Positions 43,229 to 52,883 of a DNA stretch of 64,000 nt are shown here, one piece after another. Each line of letters begins with the position of its first letter. The first letter of the stretch is position 1. The notes below the pieces were generated by a model, which saw only the letters and a list, made by a program, of their open reading frames with translations, was not told the origin of the DNA and made no database searches. The stretch comes from Autumnicola sp041679265. GTDB taxonomy: Bacteria; Bacteroidota; Bacteroidia; Flavobacteriales; Flavobacteriaceae. Position numbers and translations under genes: made by a program. The DNA is taken from NCBI RefSeq assembly GCF_041679265.1, contig NZ_JBGFSM010000005.1, forward strand, positions 62,001 through 126,000, in the 5' to 3' direction.

Positions 43229-44293
43229 CTAGCTCAACAGACGCTTCATATTTACATCTTCATAATTGCGCTTCACAAAATCCAGGGCGGTCCTTAAAAT
43301 TTGCCCCATGGTACTGGCGCTTTTAAACTTCATATCTGTGGTATATTTATAAAGATCCTGCCGGAGTTTTTTTACATTTTCTCCGGTAGAAACATGATCG
43401 TTAATCATACACCTGATAAGTTCCTTATACCTGCTCTTGGTATTAATGATACGCTTTGCAAGCAGGGAACGTTCTTCTTTCCTGTACTGCTCAATAGAAG
43501 ATTCTTGCAGCTTTTCTGAAACCAGTTTTACCATTTTATAATTTTCTTTAAAAAACTGGGGCCGGTAGACCTTTAAATCTCCTTCATAACATTGCTGATC
43601 AAAATCTATGGCCCGTATCTGGTATTCCACGTGGTCAAAATCGTGGGTAGGAATAACCACGTAATTATAGGAACGCATATCGCCAAGCAGTCGCACGGTA
43701 CAGCGTTCATTAAATTTCACAAACTGTTTTGCAATTTGTGTTTGCGCCCGGTTATCGCAGGCAGGAAGATGGTCATCTATAAACACGTCCCCGGGAATTC
43801 CTGCAATATGCTCTTCAATTAAGGTTTCTTTATAAACCAGAAAGTTGATACGGTGTGGGGAAAGCAAATGCTCAAATTCAAGCCCGTAGATCCTGGAAGC
43901 ATCGGCCTTTTTTACATAAAAATAGGTAAAACTATCATTCAGGATATTCCGCACTTTTATCCTGAAGGGTTTTGAGTTTCCAAACGTGCAGTAATCTATC
44001 GCATCAATATTTAGAAACTCCAGGGAATCATCACTTCCGTCCGAATGTAAAATAGTGTAAACCTTCTTTAAACTATTGTCAATTTCGGTACGTTCATGAT
44101 CGGGATAATAGCAGCGCACCCAGAAGGTGTCTTCTTCATGCTGGTCATAAACTACTATGGAACCCGAAAACCTGAGCAAATCTTCATAAAAAACCGGGAT
44201 CATGGTATTACGGTTGTATTTTGCCAAATACCTGTTGAAGCGTTCATTTATAGGAAAGGAAGGCTTCTTTTTTGACATTAATTTCTGCTGCAT
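43229..44293 (-). CDS. Hypothetical protein with kinase-like motif order
   Basis: A 354-residue soluble protein whose family I do not recognise. About 125 N-terminal residues look like a beta-rich domain. The middle has a kinase-like order: INFLVYKETLIEEHI (a Lys in a strand followed by an acidic helix), LLGDMRSYNYVV with D205 and N210 spaced as in a catalytic loop, and IRAIDFDQQ with D230/D232 in the DFG-like place. The C-terminal 100 residues are helical and basic. ATG 44278 is an alternative start. A TATTTTTG box precedes it in the divergent gap. Kinase assignment is an inference from motifs only. Confidence 0.65.
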   Translation of the reverse strand: MQQKLMSKKKPSFPINERFNRYLAKYNRNTMIPVFYEDLLRFSGSIVVYDQHEEDTFWVRCYYPDHERTEIDNSLKKVYTILHSDGSDDSLEFLNIDAIDYCTFGNSKPFRIKVRNILNDSFTYFYVKKADASRIYGLEFEHLLSPHRINFLVYKETLIEEHIAGIPGDVFIDDHLPACDNRAQTQIAKQFVKFNERCTVRLLGDMRSYNYVVIPTHDFDHVEYQIRAIDFDQQCYEGDLKVYRPQFFKENYKMVKLVSEKLQESSIEQYRKEERSLLAKRIINTKSRYKELIRCMINDHVSTGENVKKLRQDLYKYTTDMKFKSASTMGQILRTALDFVKRNYEDVNMKRLLS

Positions 44294-44386
44294 TTTCTAT
44301 CGGTTTTAGCCAAAAATACAGTTTCTAAGGCTAAAATTGTAACAAACACGCGGTTTACTCGTCATATTCAAAACATTTCTTCAATT

Positions 44387-45292
44387 TTGGAAACAATTCT
44401 CAGCATAAACAATCTTACCAAAAAATACGGGTCCCTTACGGCGGTAGACAATTTGTCCTTCAGTATAGAAAAGGGGAATGTTTACGGTATTTTAGGCCCT
44501 AACGGAAGCGGAAAATCCACCACACTGGGTATGGTTCTTAACGTGGTAAATAAAACCAGCGGCGATTTTCAATGGTTTAACGGTAAGGAATCCACGCACC
44601 AAGCCTTAAAAAAAGTGGGCGCAATAATAGAGCACCCCAACTTTTACCCTTATATGACGGCTACTCAAAACCTGAAGCTCGTTTGTAAAATAAAGGATGT
44701 GCCCAGTGAAAAAATTGAGGAAAAACTGGAAATTGTAGGCTTGCTGGACAGAAAAAACAGCAAGTTCAGGACCTATTCCCTGGGAATGAAGCAACGGCTG
44801 GCTATTGCCTCTGCCCTGCTTAATGATCCTGAAATTCTTATTTTAGATGAGCCCACCAACGGCCTTGACCCACAGGGAATTCATCAGATTCGCGAAATTA
44901 TAAGAAAAATAGCATCCACGGGAACAACGATTTTGCTGGCCTCGCACCTCTTAGATGAAGTAGAAAAAGTGTGTTCTCACGTGGTTATTATAAGAAAAGG
45001 AGTTAAACTCTATACCGGGCCTGTTGACGGAATTAATGCCAGCCACGGCTTTTTGGAAATGAAGGCTAAAGATACTGCCTTGTTATGCGAAATGCTAAAA
45101 GCACATCCGGGTATAGGCAAGGTTACAGCCAAAGAAGATCTTGTAACTGCTATTTTAAAAGATCCTTTAGATGCTGAAGAAATCAATAAATATTTGTTTG
45201 AAAAAGGACTCTTTTTATCCTATCTGGTAAAACGAAAAGAAAGCCTGGAAGAACAGTTCCTGCAATTAACTAACCAAACAAATAACGCCTGA
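44387..45292 (+). CDS. ABC transporter ATP-binding protein
   Basis: A 301-residue ABC ATPase of the bacitracin-resistance/lipid-exporter style. Walker A GPNGSGKST is at residues 37-45, the signature is YSLGMKQRLAIA (LGMKQ instead of LSGGQ), Walker B is ILILDEPTNGLD, and the H-loop is LLASHLLDEVEKVC. The start is TTG at 44387; METILSINNLTKKYG is the expected N-terminus and no ATG is near. It overlaps the permease gene by 1 bp, forming a two-gene exporter. The substrate is unknown. Confidence 0.9.
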   Translation: METILSINNLTKKYGSLTAVDNLSFSIEKGNVYGILGPNGSGKSTTLGMVLNVVNKTSGDFQWFNGKESTHQALKKVGAIIEHPNFYPYMTATQNLKLVCKIKDVPSEKIEEKLEIVGLLDRKNSKFRTYSLGMKQRLAIASALLNDPEILILDEPTNGLDPQGIHQIREIIRKIASTGTTILLASHLLDEVEKVCSHVVIIRKGVKLYTGPVDGINASHGFLEMKAKDTALLCEMLKAHPGIGKVTAKEDLVTAILKDPLDAEEINKYLFEKGLFLSYLVKRKESLEEQFLQLTNQTNNA

Positions 45293-46128
45293 TGTTACGA
45301 CTCTTAAATATAGAATTTCATAAACTACGATACAGCAGATCGGCAAAAGTACTTACGCTCACCTATTTTATCCTGATTACATTTATAGCTCTAATCGCTT
45401 CCATTGAATTTCCTATAGGCGATATGAATTTTAGAGTGGCAGACCAGGGGATTTTTAACTTTCCGTTTATCTGGCATTTTAACAGTTACATCGCGGCAAT
45501 GCTGAAGTTATTCCTGGCCATTGTGATTGTTTCCATGATGTCTAATGAATACAGCAACCGTACCCTGAAGCAAAACCTAATAGACGGGCTTAGCAAGAAG
45601 GAATTCGTGCTTTCCAAGTTTTTAACGGTCATAGCATTTGCAACTGTTTCTACCTTATTTCTGTTTATAGTTTCCCTGTTGCTGGGCCTTTCTTTTTCAG
45701 ATTATACCGAATTTTCCATTATTTTTTCAGATTTGGAATACCTGGTAGGTTATTTTGTGAAGCTAACCGGATTCTTTGCATTTTGTATGTTCCTGGGAAT
45801 CCTTGTAAAACGTTCGGCTTTCGCCCTGGGTTTTCTTTTTATTTGGTGGATCCTGGAAAGTATTGTTTACGGAGTTCTTAAATGGAAAATTTTCCGCGAC
45901 AGCGATACTGCAGACCAGATTGCCAGATTCTTCCCACTGGAAAGTATGGCAAACCTCATTAAAGAACCTATTACAAGGCTTAATGCAGTACAAGCCGCTG
46001 CCAGCCAGATAGGTTCTGCTTTCGAAAAAGATTATGGCGTTCACTGGTATCAGCTGCTCATTGTGATTATCTGGACAGCTATTTTTGTTTTTCTTTCTTA
46101 CAAATTGTTACAAAAGCGGGATTTATAA
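45292..46128 (+). CDS. ABC transporter permease (ABC-2 type)
   Basis: A 278-residue permease with six hydrophobic segments: YFILITFIALIASI, LKLFLAIVIVSMMS, FLTVIAFATVSTLFLFIVSLLLGL, FVKLTGFFAFCMFLGILV, FALGFLFIWWILESIVYGVL and LLIVIIWTAIFVFLSY. The phrase EYSNRTLKQNLIDGLSKKEFVLSK between helices 2 and 3 is typical of ABC-2 permeases. Its ATG overlaps the stop of the ATPase gene. The 25 bp to the next gene contain no terminator. Confidence 0.88.
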   Translation: MLRLLNIEFHKLRYSRSAKVLTLTYFILITFIALIASIEFPIGDMNFRVADQGIFNFPFIWHFNSYIAAMLKLFLAIVIVSMMSNEYSNRTLKQNLIDGLSKKEFVLSKFLTVIAFATVSTLFLFIVSLLLGLSFSDYTEFSIIFSDLEYLVGYFVKLTGFFAFCMFLGILVKRSAFALGFLFIWWILESIVYGVLKWKIFRDSDTADQIARFFPLESMANLIKEPITRLNAVQAAASQIGSAFEKDYGVHWYQLLIVIIWTAIFVFLSYKLLQKRDL

Positions 46129-46153
46129 TATCTTGGGTGGTATTTCCCTGGAT

Positions 46154-48925
46154 ATGAAAACTAAAATTCACCTTATAATCATCTTTTGCCTGTTTTTGCA
46201 AAAAGCTACAGCACAGGAAGAGGCTGCCGTCTGGTACTTTGGAGACCATGCCGGGCTGTCATTTACTTCCGGGGCTCCTGTTCCTTTATACAACGGGCAG
46301 ATACAAACAGTGGAAGGCTCCGCTTCCATTTCAGATAAGAACGGAAATTTGCTGTTTTATACCGATGGGTCTACAGTGTATGATCGCAATCATGATATTA
46401 TGCGCAATGGGAATAATTTAAAAGGAGACGTTTCCAGCACCCAGTCTGCAATTGTAGTTCCAAGGCCTCGCAATCCCGGCCATTACTATATTTTTACCAT
46501 AGATAAACCAGATTACTATTTAACACCACAGGATCCTATTGAGGGCGTGAATTATTCTGAAGTGGACATGTCTCTATACAGCGGGCGTGGTGCTATTATT
46601 CAGAATAAAAAGAATATCCATCTTCTCACTTATACTCCATCTGATCCTCTTGAGAATGAATACAAAAGTTCAGAAAAAATTTCCGCAGTAATTGGAGGTG
46701 ACTGCATGTCTTACTGGGTGGTAACGCAATTCATGAATAAATTTTATGCTTTTAAGGTAACTCCGGCCGGAGTAAATACTTCACCTGTGGTTTCGGTTAT
46801 TTCCAATAATTTCCCACCAATTATTACCCAGGAAGATATGAATGTTGCGGCAGCAGGTTACCTGAAGATCTCTCCGGACGGCAAGAAGATTGCTGCCGCC
46901 TATACCGCCACTTCTCTTCAAAATCCCGGAGCTCAAAACGGCAGCAAAAAGAATGGTAAAATTTTTCTTTACGACTTTGATGATGTTACGGGAAAAGTAA
47001 GTAATGAAACTTTATTAAAAGACCGTACCTATCCCTACGGAGTGGAATTCTCCCCATCCTCTTCCAAACTTTATGCTACCATCAATGTGTATGGAGAAGA
47101 TGATGTCCTGCAAAGAAGCCAGTTGCTACAGTATGATCTTGAAAGTCCTGATATACCCAATTCTGAAGCAGTAGTACACTCTTCCCGAAACGTGGCCGGC
47201 GCCCTGCAGTTAGCCATTGACGGAAAGATTTACCGAGCAGGTTACCCTACCGATGGCGGGGGATATTTAAGCCATAATTTTCTTTCAGTTATAAATAATC
47301 CTGAAAATGCAGCTGCCAATGTAGATTATGACCATAATTCCATTGATGTTTCTCCAAATAATGTAAAGCTTGGGCTGCCACCTTTTGTGCAGTCCCTGTT
47401 CAACAATAATTTTGATGCTGAAAACTTCTGCCTGGGGGACCTCACCACTTTTACTATTGAAGGAGATAAGGACTACGACAGTGTAGCATGGGATTTTGGC
47501 GACGGCACCTCTTCTTCTGCTGAAAATGCCACCCATATTTACGATGCTCCCGGCACCTATACCGTCATTCTTTCCAGGTTCACCAATAACATTCCCCAGG
47601 ATCCTGTATGCAAGGAAATTACAATTATTGGAGTAGATCAAAATATTGATGAATATACCGTGACACAGTGTGATGTTTTGGATAATAACCCTAATGATGG
47701 ACTGGCAGATTTTAACCTGCAGCTGGCCCGGGATTATATTACCGGCAGCAACAATAATCTTCGGGTGCTTTTTTATGAAGATCTGCAGAGCGCCAATTTA
47801 GATAACCTTAATCAAAATGGATTGCCGGATATTTATCGCAACACCACTCCTAACCAGGTTCTTATTGCTAAGGTAACAGGTTATGATGCTGAATGCTCAG
47901 GGATTACCCGGGTAAAACTGGAAACTAGTCCGGGAACTCCTATTGGAGGCGGAATTGCAGTAGGTTGTGAAATTGATAATGGAGAAGCCCAATTTGATCT
48001 TGGTACAATAGAAAATGATATTAGAAATGACCTTGGCTTACCGCAAAATGTGGAGTTAAGCTTCCATACCACAGAGAACGACGCCATTTTAGGGGAAGAT
48101 CCTCTTCCTGAAACTTATATTTCTAATGCCACCACTTTAAATATCAGGGCGAATGCACAGGGAGTTTGTTACGGTTTTGGTACCCTAGAACTTCAGGTGG
48201 TGGAATTTCCGGATATTCCCCCGCAAAATTTCCTGCAGGTTTGTAATTCTGAATTCCCGGTAGAATTAGGCTCTGAAATAATTTTACCTAACCCCGGAAA
48301 TTATTCTTTCGAATGGAGCACCGGGGAAACCTCAAATTCCATAATGGTTAACCAGGCTGGTATTTATACCCTTACTGTTACTAATACACTGGCTGGCTGC
48401 GACAGAACTGTAGAATATTCTGTTGAAGAAAGAGCAGCACCAGAAATTACAACTATTGATATTGATAACAATGGTGCTACCAGCCTGGTAACAATAAACA
48501 CTGATCTTGAGGATGCTGAATTACTGTATGCCCTGGATGATCAAAACGGCTCTTTCCAGTCCTCTCCTGTTTTTAGAAATGTCCCCGGCGGCACACATAT
48601 GGTTTTTGTACAAAGTGAAGATGGCTGCGTAGCCAAACAGCAGCAATTCAGCGTTTTTGGTTATCCCTCTTTTTTCACCCCTAATAATGACGGGTATAAT
48701 GACAAATGGAAGCCTTTTGATTTGGATGATCCTGAATATGATATTAAGAATATTTATATTTTTGACCGGTATGGCCAGCTTCTAAAGCAGTTAAATCCTG
48801 AAGGCGAAGGCTGGAATGGCACGTTTAACGGCCATCCCATGCCATCTGACGATTACTGGTTTGCCATAAGTTTTACCAGCGGAAAGGAAATTAAAGGGCA
48901 CTTTACCCTAAAAAGAGCAAACTGA
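46154..48925 (+). CDS. Type IX secreted protein with PKD domain and type B sorting domain
   Basis: A 923-residue secreted protein. A signal peptide (KIHLIIIFCLFLQKATAQ) is followed by a seven-bladed propeller-like region (AVWYFGDHAGLSFTSGAPVPLYNGQIQTVEGSASISDKNG), typical of Bacteroidota surface proteins. A PKD domain (YDSVAWDFGDGTSSS ... YDAPGTYTVIL) and Ig-like strands come next. The last 90 residues are the gliding-motility-associated type B C-terminal sorting domain (PSFFTPNNDGYNDKWKPF, NIYIFDRYGQLLKQL, WNGTFNG, YWFAISF). Export by the type IX system is therefore expected. The ATG at 46154 is chosen: the open frame further upstream lies in the permease gene. Confidence 0.92.
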   Translation: MKTKIHLIIIFCLFLQKATAQEEAAVWYFGDHAGLSFTSGAPVPLYNGQIQTVEGSASISDKNGNLLFYTDGSTVYDRNHDIMRNGNNLKGDVSSTQSAIVVPRPRNPGHYYIFTIDKPDYYLTPQDPIEGVNYSEVDMSLYSGRGAIIQNKKNIHLLTYTPSDPLENEYKSSEKISAVIGGDCMSYWVVTQFMNKFYAFKVTPAGVNTSPVVSVISNNFPPIITQEDMNVAAAGYLKISPDGKKIAAAYTATSLQNPGAQNGSKKNGKIFLYDFDDVTGKVSNETLLKDRTYPYGVEFSPSSSKLYATINVYGEDDVLQRSQLLQYDLESPDIPNSEAVVHSSRNVAGALQLAIDGKIYRAGYPTDGGGYLSHNFLSVINNPENAAANVDYDHNSIDVSPNNVKLGLPPFVQSLFNNNFDAENFCLGDLTTFTIEGDKDYDSVAWDFGDGTSSSAENATHIYDAPGTYTVILSRFTNNIPQDPVCKEITIIGVDQNIDEYTVTQCDVLDNNPNDGLADFNLQLARDYITGSNNNLRVLFYEDLQSANLDNLNQNGLPDIYRNTTPNQVLIAKVTGYDAECSGITRVKLETSPGTPIGGGIAVGCEIDNGEAQFDLGTIENDIRNDLGLPQNVELSFHTTENDAILGEDPLPETYISNATTLNIRANAQGVCYGFGTLELQVVEFPDIPPQNFLQVCNSEFPVELGSEIILPNPGNYSFEWSTGETSNSIMVNQAGIYTLTVTNTLAGCDRTVEYSVEERAAPEITTIDIDNNGATSLVTINTDLEDAELLYALDDQNGSFQSSPVFRNVPGGTHMVFVQSEDGCVAKQQQFSVFGYPSFFTPNNDGYNDKWKPFDLDDPEYDIKNIYIFDRYGQLLKQLNPEGEGWNGTFNGHPMPSDDYWFAISFTSGKEIKGHFTLKRAN

Positions 48926-48958
48926 TCTTCTATACTTTTAATAGGCACGGGAATTGCT

Positions 48959-48966
48959 TATTTTTG
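48959..48966 (+). promoter_or_regulatory. Putative -7 box of uvrB
   Basis: TATTTTTG matches TANNTTTG, 22 bp before the ATG. TTTT at 48936-48939 sits exactly 19 nt upstream as a weak -33. Confidence 0.4.
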
Positions 48967-48988
48967 TGAGGCTTAGAAAAAGAAACTC

Positions 48989-50992
48989 ATGAAATTCAGA
49001 ATAGAATCAGATTACAAACCTACGGGAGACCAGCCGCAGGCAATTGATCAACTGGTGAACGGTATCCGCAGAAATGACCGCTACCAGACTTTACTTGGGG
49101 TTACCGGCTCGGGAAAAACCTTTTCTGTGGCCAATGTGATCCAGGAAGTTCAAAAACCCACACTTGTACTGGCGCATAATAAAACGCTTGCCGCTCAGCT
49201 GTACTCTGAATTTAAACATTTTTTTCCTGATAATGCCGTGGAGTATTTCGTGAGTTATTATGATTACTATCAACCGGAAGCTTTTATTCCCACTTCGGGA
49301 ACTTATATTGAAAAGGATTTATCCATAAACGAAGAAATTGAAAAACTCAGGTTGAGCACGACCTCATCCCTGCTTAGCGGCCGCCGGGATGTACTGGTGG
49401 TGGCTTCGGTTTCCTGTCTTTATGGTATTGGCAACCCCGTTGAATTTAGGAAAAACGTGGTTTCCATAGAAAGGGATATGAATATTTCCCGCACTAAATT
49501 GCTGCATAAACTGGTGCAAAGCCTTTATTCCAGGACAGAGGCTGAATTTACCCATGGAAATTTCAGGATTAAAGGGGACACCGTAGATATTTTTCCAAGT
49601 TATGCCGATAATGCCTTCAGAATTCATTTTTTTGGAGATGAAATTGAAGAAATTGAAGCTTTTGATCCCGGCACAAATGATGTAATTGAAAAATACGACC
49701 GCCTGAATATTTATCCCGCCAACATGTTTGTAACCTCACCGGATGTGCTGCAGGGCGCAATACGGCAAATCCAGGATGACCTGGTAAAACAGGTGGATTA
49801 TTTCAGGGATATTGGGAAACACCTTGAAGCAAAACGCCTTGATGAAAGGACTAATTTTGACCTGGAGATGATCCGTGAATTGGGCTATTGCTCCGGAATT
49901 GAAAATTATTCCCGTTATCTTGACGGCCGGCAACCCGGCACCCGCCCTTTCTGCCTGCTGGATTACTTTCCGGATGATTATCTTATGGTGGTAGATGAAA
50001 GCCACGTTACCATTCCTCAGGTACACGCCATGTATGGCGGTGACCGTTCCCGTAAAGAAACGCTGGTGGATTACGGCTTCCGGCTGCCTGCGGCAATGGA
50101 TAACCGCCCGCTGAAATTTGAAGAATTTGAAGCCCTTCAAAACCAGGTGATCTACGTAAGCGCGACTCCTGCAGATTACGAGCTTCAGCATAGCGAAGGG
50201 ATTTACGTGGAGCAGGTGATTAGGCCTACGGGTTTACTTGATCCTATTATTGAAGTTCGTCCCAGCCAGAACCAGATAGATGATCTTATTGAAGAAATCC
50301 AGATAAGGATTGAAAAAGATGAACGCATCCTGGTGACCACCCTTACTAAAAGAATGGCCGAAGAACTCACGAAATACCTTACCCGAATTGACATTAGGTG
50401 CAGGTACATCCATTCTGATGTGGATACGCTGGAAAGGGTGGAAATCATGCAGGACCTTAGAAAAGGTTTATTTGATGTGCTTATTGGCGTAAATCTACTA
50501 AGGGAAGGGCTGGATTTACCGGAAGTTTCACTGGTTGCTATTATAGATGCAGATAAAGAAGGCTTCCTTAGAAGCAACCGCTCGTTAACCCAAACTATAG
50601 GGAGAGCGGCAAGGCACGTAGATGGAAAGGCAATTTTATATGCTGATAAAATTACAGACAGTATGCAGAAAACCATAGACGAAACGGAGTATCGCCGGCA
50701 AAAACAGATTGCTTATAATGAGGAAAATAATATCACCCCTACTCCACTGGCTAAAAAGCTGGATAGTGCGCTGGTAAAACAAAAACTAGATGTATATGAT
50801 TACGAACGCCCGCAGACTTTAAAAGCGGCAGAGGAAGAAGTCGAATTTTACAGCAAGGGGCAGCTGGAGAAAGCTGTTCGTGAAAAAAGAAAGGCCATGG
50901 AAGCTGCCGCAAAAGAGCTGGATTTCATGGAAGCTGCAAGATTAAGGGATGAAATAAAGATGCTACAGGGAAAAATTAAGGATGAAGCTTAA
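48989..50992 (+). CDS. uvrB: Excinuclease ABC subunit B
   Basis: A 667-residue helicase-like damage-verification protein of nucleotide excision repair. Walker A GVTGSGKT is at residues 37-44; the DNA-binding beta-hairpin YFVSYYDYYQPEAFIP follows, then VDESHVTIPQ (DExH), TGLLDPIIEVRP, and motif VI QTIGRAARH. The C-terminal UVR domain that binds UvrA/UvrC is intact (EKAVREKRKAMEAAAKELDFMEAARLRDEIKML). Length and order are normal. Confidence 0.97.
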   Translation: MKFRIESDYKPTGDQPQAIDQLVNGIRRNDRYQTLLGVTGSGKTFSVANVIQEVQKPTLVLAHNKTLAAQLYSEFKHFFPDNAVEYFVSYYDYYQPEAFIPTSGTYIEKDLSINEEIEKLRLSTTSSLLSGRRDVLVVASVSCLYGIGNPVEFRKNVVSIERDMNISRTKLLHKLVQSLYSRTEAEFTHGNFRIKGDTVDIFPSYADNAFRIHFFGDEIEEIEAFDPGTNDVIEKYDRLNIYPANMFVTSPDVLQGAIRQIQDDLVKQVDYFRDIGKHLEAKRLDERTNFDLEMIRELGYCSGIENYSRYLDGRQPGTRPFCLLDYFPDDYLMVVDESHVTIPQVHAMYGGDRSRKETLVDYGFRLPAAMDNRPLKFEEFEALQNQVIYVSATPADYELQHSEGIYVEQVIRPTGLLDPIIEVRPSQNQIDDLIEEIQIRIEKDERILVTTLTKRMAEELTKYLTRIDIRCRYIHSDVDTLERVEIMQDLRKGLFDVLIGVNLLREGLDLPEVSLVAIIDADKEGFLRSNRSLTQTIGRAARHVDGKAILYADKITDSMQKTIDETEYRRQKQIAYNEENNITPTPLAKKLDSALVKQKLDVYDYERPQTLKAAEEEVEFYSKGQLEKAVREKRKAMEAAAKELDFMEAARLRDEIKMLQGKIKDEA

Positions 50993-51087
50993 AACTTTCA
51001 AAATAAATGATTTAAAATGATTTTATTAGCCTATATTCATTTCACCAAAACCATAATGCGCTAAAGTGATTGCAAAAACAATCACTT

Positions 51088-52314
51088 ATGAAAATTCTAG
51101 TTACATTTCTTTTTATTATTTCCCCATTTTTGATCTTTGCCCAGGTAGGAATAGGCACTACAGATCCTAAGGCACAGCTGGACATACTTGCTACAGACCA
51201 GGCAAATCCGGCACCCATAGATGGAATCTTGATTCCACGAATTGATAAGTTTCCTGCAGCAAATCCCGGCGTTGACCAAAATGGAATGCTGGTTTTTCTT
51301 TCCAAAGACCTACCAAATTTCACTGCCGGATTTTACTACTGGTCCGCTCTGGATTCCGGCTGGAAAGCAATGGCCGCCAATTCGGCTGCTTCAAACTTTT
51401 ATAAACCGGGAACAACCATAAGTCCCAATAATATCATAGATCCGGCGTATCGCGAAGGTGGTATTGGTATAGGAACAGACCAGATTTCTTCCAAACTTCA
51501 AATCGCTATTCCCTCTGGCAAAGACCTCAACATCAAAAAAACTGTGGAAGTTGATAATAATAACTCGGCTACAGATAACCTTACCACTTATGGAATTGTA
51601 AATGATAACCGCAGCGCTACCAACGGGACAAAATATGGCATTAAATCTAATGTTGGAGGAACAGGCACGGGAATTCATTATGGCATCTTCAACGAAACGT
51701 ATCAAAATACAGGAACAAATGACATCTATGGAATCTTTAACCGTGTAGGCCGCACCTTTGGGGCCAGAAGTAAAAATTACGGTCTTTATTCAGAAATTGG
51801 GACGGTACAGGGTGTAGGTGACATTTACGGAATTTATAGTGTCGCTTACGGCGACAGCAATTCTAATGTTTTCGCGGGATATTTTGCAGGAAGATTAGGC
51901 ATTGGTATTACACCAGATGTAGAGTATGTATTGCCGGATAGCCGCGGGCTGGAAAATCAGGTACTTGTAACCGATAAAGTTGGTAAGGTAAACTGGAAAC
52001 ATCCTGGAGCGGTGAATTATGTTTCTACAGAGGCCATTACTGGGGATTATCCTATTGGAGAGGAAGTGGGGACTTTACGCATCAACAACCAGGTTAGCGG
52101 ACTTATAATTCCAAAGGCTTCAGAAAATAAGGGCAGGGTAATCACACTGGTAGGCTGGCCAGCGACAGCAGCAAAAAACCTCATCTTTCAGGGAAGTGAC
52201 AACTTGCTGGATATTGCAACCAATACCCAGGTTACCACTATAAAAGGTGGCCAGAATTACCAGATCCAGAGTGCCGGAAACCGTTGGATAATGCTGCTTA
52301 AATATCCCAATTAA
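51088..52314 (+). CDS. Secreted repeat protein, QVGIGTT type
   Basis: A 408-residue secreted protein. The signal is KILVTFLFIISPFLIFAQ, and the mature N-terminus VGIGTTDPKAQLDI is a hallmark of flavobacterial surface proteins with trimeric, tail-fibre-like architecture. The middle contains repeated YGI units (YGIVNDNRSATNG, YGIKSNVGGTG, YGIFNETYQNTG, YGIFNRVG, YGLYSEIG, YGIYSVAYG) with about 20-residue spacing, suggesting a beta-helix or fibre. The C-terminus has a separate beta domain. No sorting domain is seen. The ATG at 51088 is chosen over an upstream TTG. Confidence 0.75.
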   Translation: MKILVTFLFIISPFLIFAQVGIGTTDPKAQLDILATDQANPAPIDGILIPRIDKFPAANPGVDQNGMLVFLSKDLPNFTAGFYYWSALDSGWKAMAANSAASNFYKPGTTISPNNIIDPAYREGGIGIGTDQISSKLQIAIPSGKDLNIKKTVEVDNNNSATDNLTTYGIVNDNRSATNGTKYGIKSNVGGTGTGIHYGIFNETYQNTGTNDIYGIFNRVGRTFGARSKNYGLYSEIGTVQGVGDIYGIYSVAYGDSNSNVFAGYFAGRLGIGITPDVEYVLPDSRGLENQVLVTDKVGKVNWKHPGAVNYVSTEAITGDYPIGEEVGTLRINNQVSGLIIPKASENKGRVITLVGWPATAAKNLIFQGSDNLLDIATNTQVTTIKGGQNYQIQSAGNRWIMLLKYPN

Positions 52315-52344
52315 AAAAGGCACCCTTGCAAAAGGATGCCTTTT
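52315..52344. terminator. Bidirectional terminator between the secreted protein and hsp20
   Basis: AAAAGGCA (52315-52322) and TGCCTTTT (52337-52344) form the stem, extended by two C-G pairs around a bulged A. It lies between convergent genes. Confidence 0.75.
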
Positions 52345-52366
52345 AAGACGGTTAATTTGAAGCTTA

Positions 52367-52810
52367 TTAGGAAATTTCTATCAATCTTTTAGCCTGTACT
52401 TTAGCTTCTTCCCGCTTTGGTAAAGCAATTTGCAGCACACCCTCATTATAGCTGGCAGAAATTTTTCCGCTATCTACAGAGTCTGGTAAACTAAAGGACC
52501 TTTTAAAGGTGCTGTAGCTAAATTCTTTTCTGGTAAACCTTCCGTTGTTATCAGAAGTTTCATTTTCTTTCTTTTCTTCAGAAGAAATGGTTAAGACATC
52601 ATTGTCTAACTCAATATTAAAATCTTCTTTCTTTTTTCCCGGAGCGGCTACTTCAACAGAAAAAGCATCATCTGTTTCATGAATATTTACCGCAGGAATG
52701 CTTGTTCCAATACTGTTTACATTAGTAGTTCCTCCTAACCAATCGGTTCTAAACATATCGTCAAAAACCGATGGCAGCCAGTTGGCCTCATTTCTTTTTA
52801 TTAAACTCAT
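52367..52810 (-). CDS. Small heat-shock protein Hsp20/alpha-crystallin
   Basis: A 147-residue sHSP that holds unfolded proteins. The N-terminal arm NEANWLPSVFDDMFRTDW is followed by the alpha-crystallin domain: PAVNIHETDDAFSVEVAAPGKKKEDFNIELDNDVLTIS, FTRKEFSYSTFKRSFSLPDSVD and ISASYNEGVLQIALPKRE (GVL motif). The tail KRLIEIS carries the I-X-I assembly motif. The start is ATG 52810 (MSLIKRNEANW). The upstream region shares motifs with clpB. Confidence 0.93.
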   Translation of the reverse strand: MSLIKRNEANWLPSVFDDMFRTDWLGGTTNVNSIGTSIPAVNIHETDDAFSVEVAAPGKKKEDFNIELDNDVLTISSEEKKENETSDNNGRFTRKEFSYSTFKRSFSLPDSVDSGKISASYNEGVLQIALPKREEAKVQAKRLIEIS

Positions 52811-52883
52811 AATGAAATATTTTAAGTTATTATTTTTTGTTTTCAAATTCCTTAAAGCAATTTAAATTCCATTTTAAATTTTA

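Noticed and set aside
46085..46153. Longer start for the type IX secreted protein
   Set aside because: The extension overlaps the permease gene, and the signal peptide starts at 46154.
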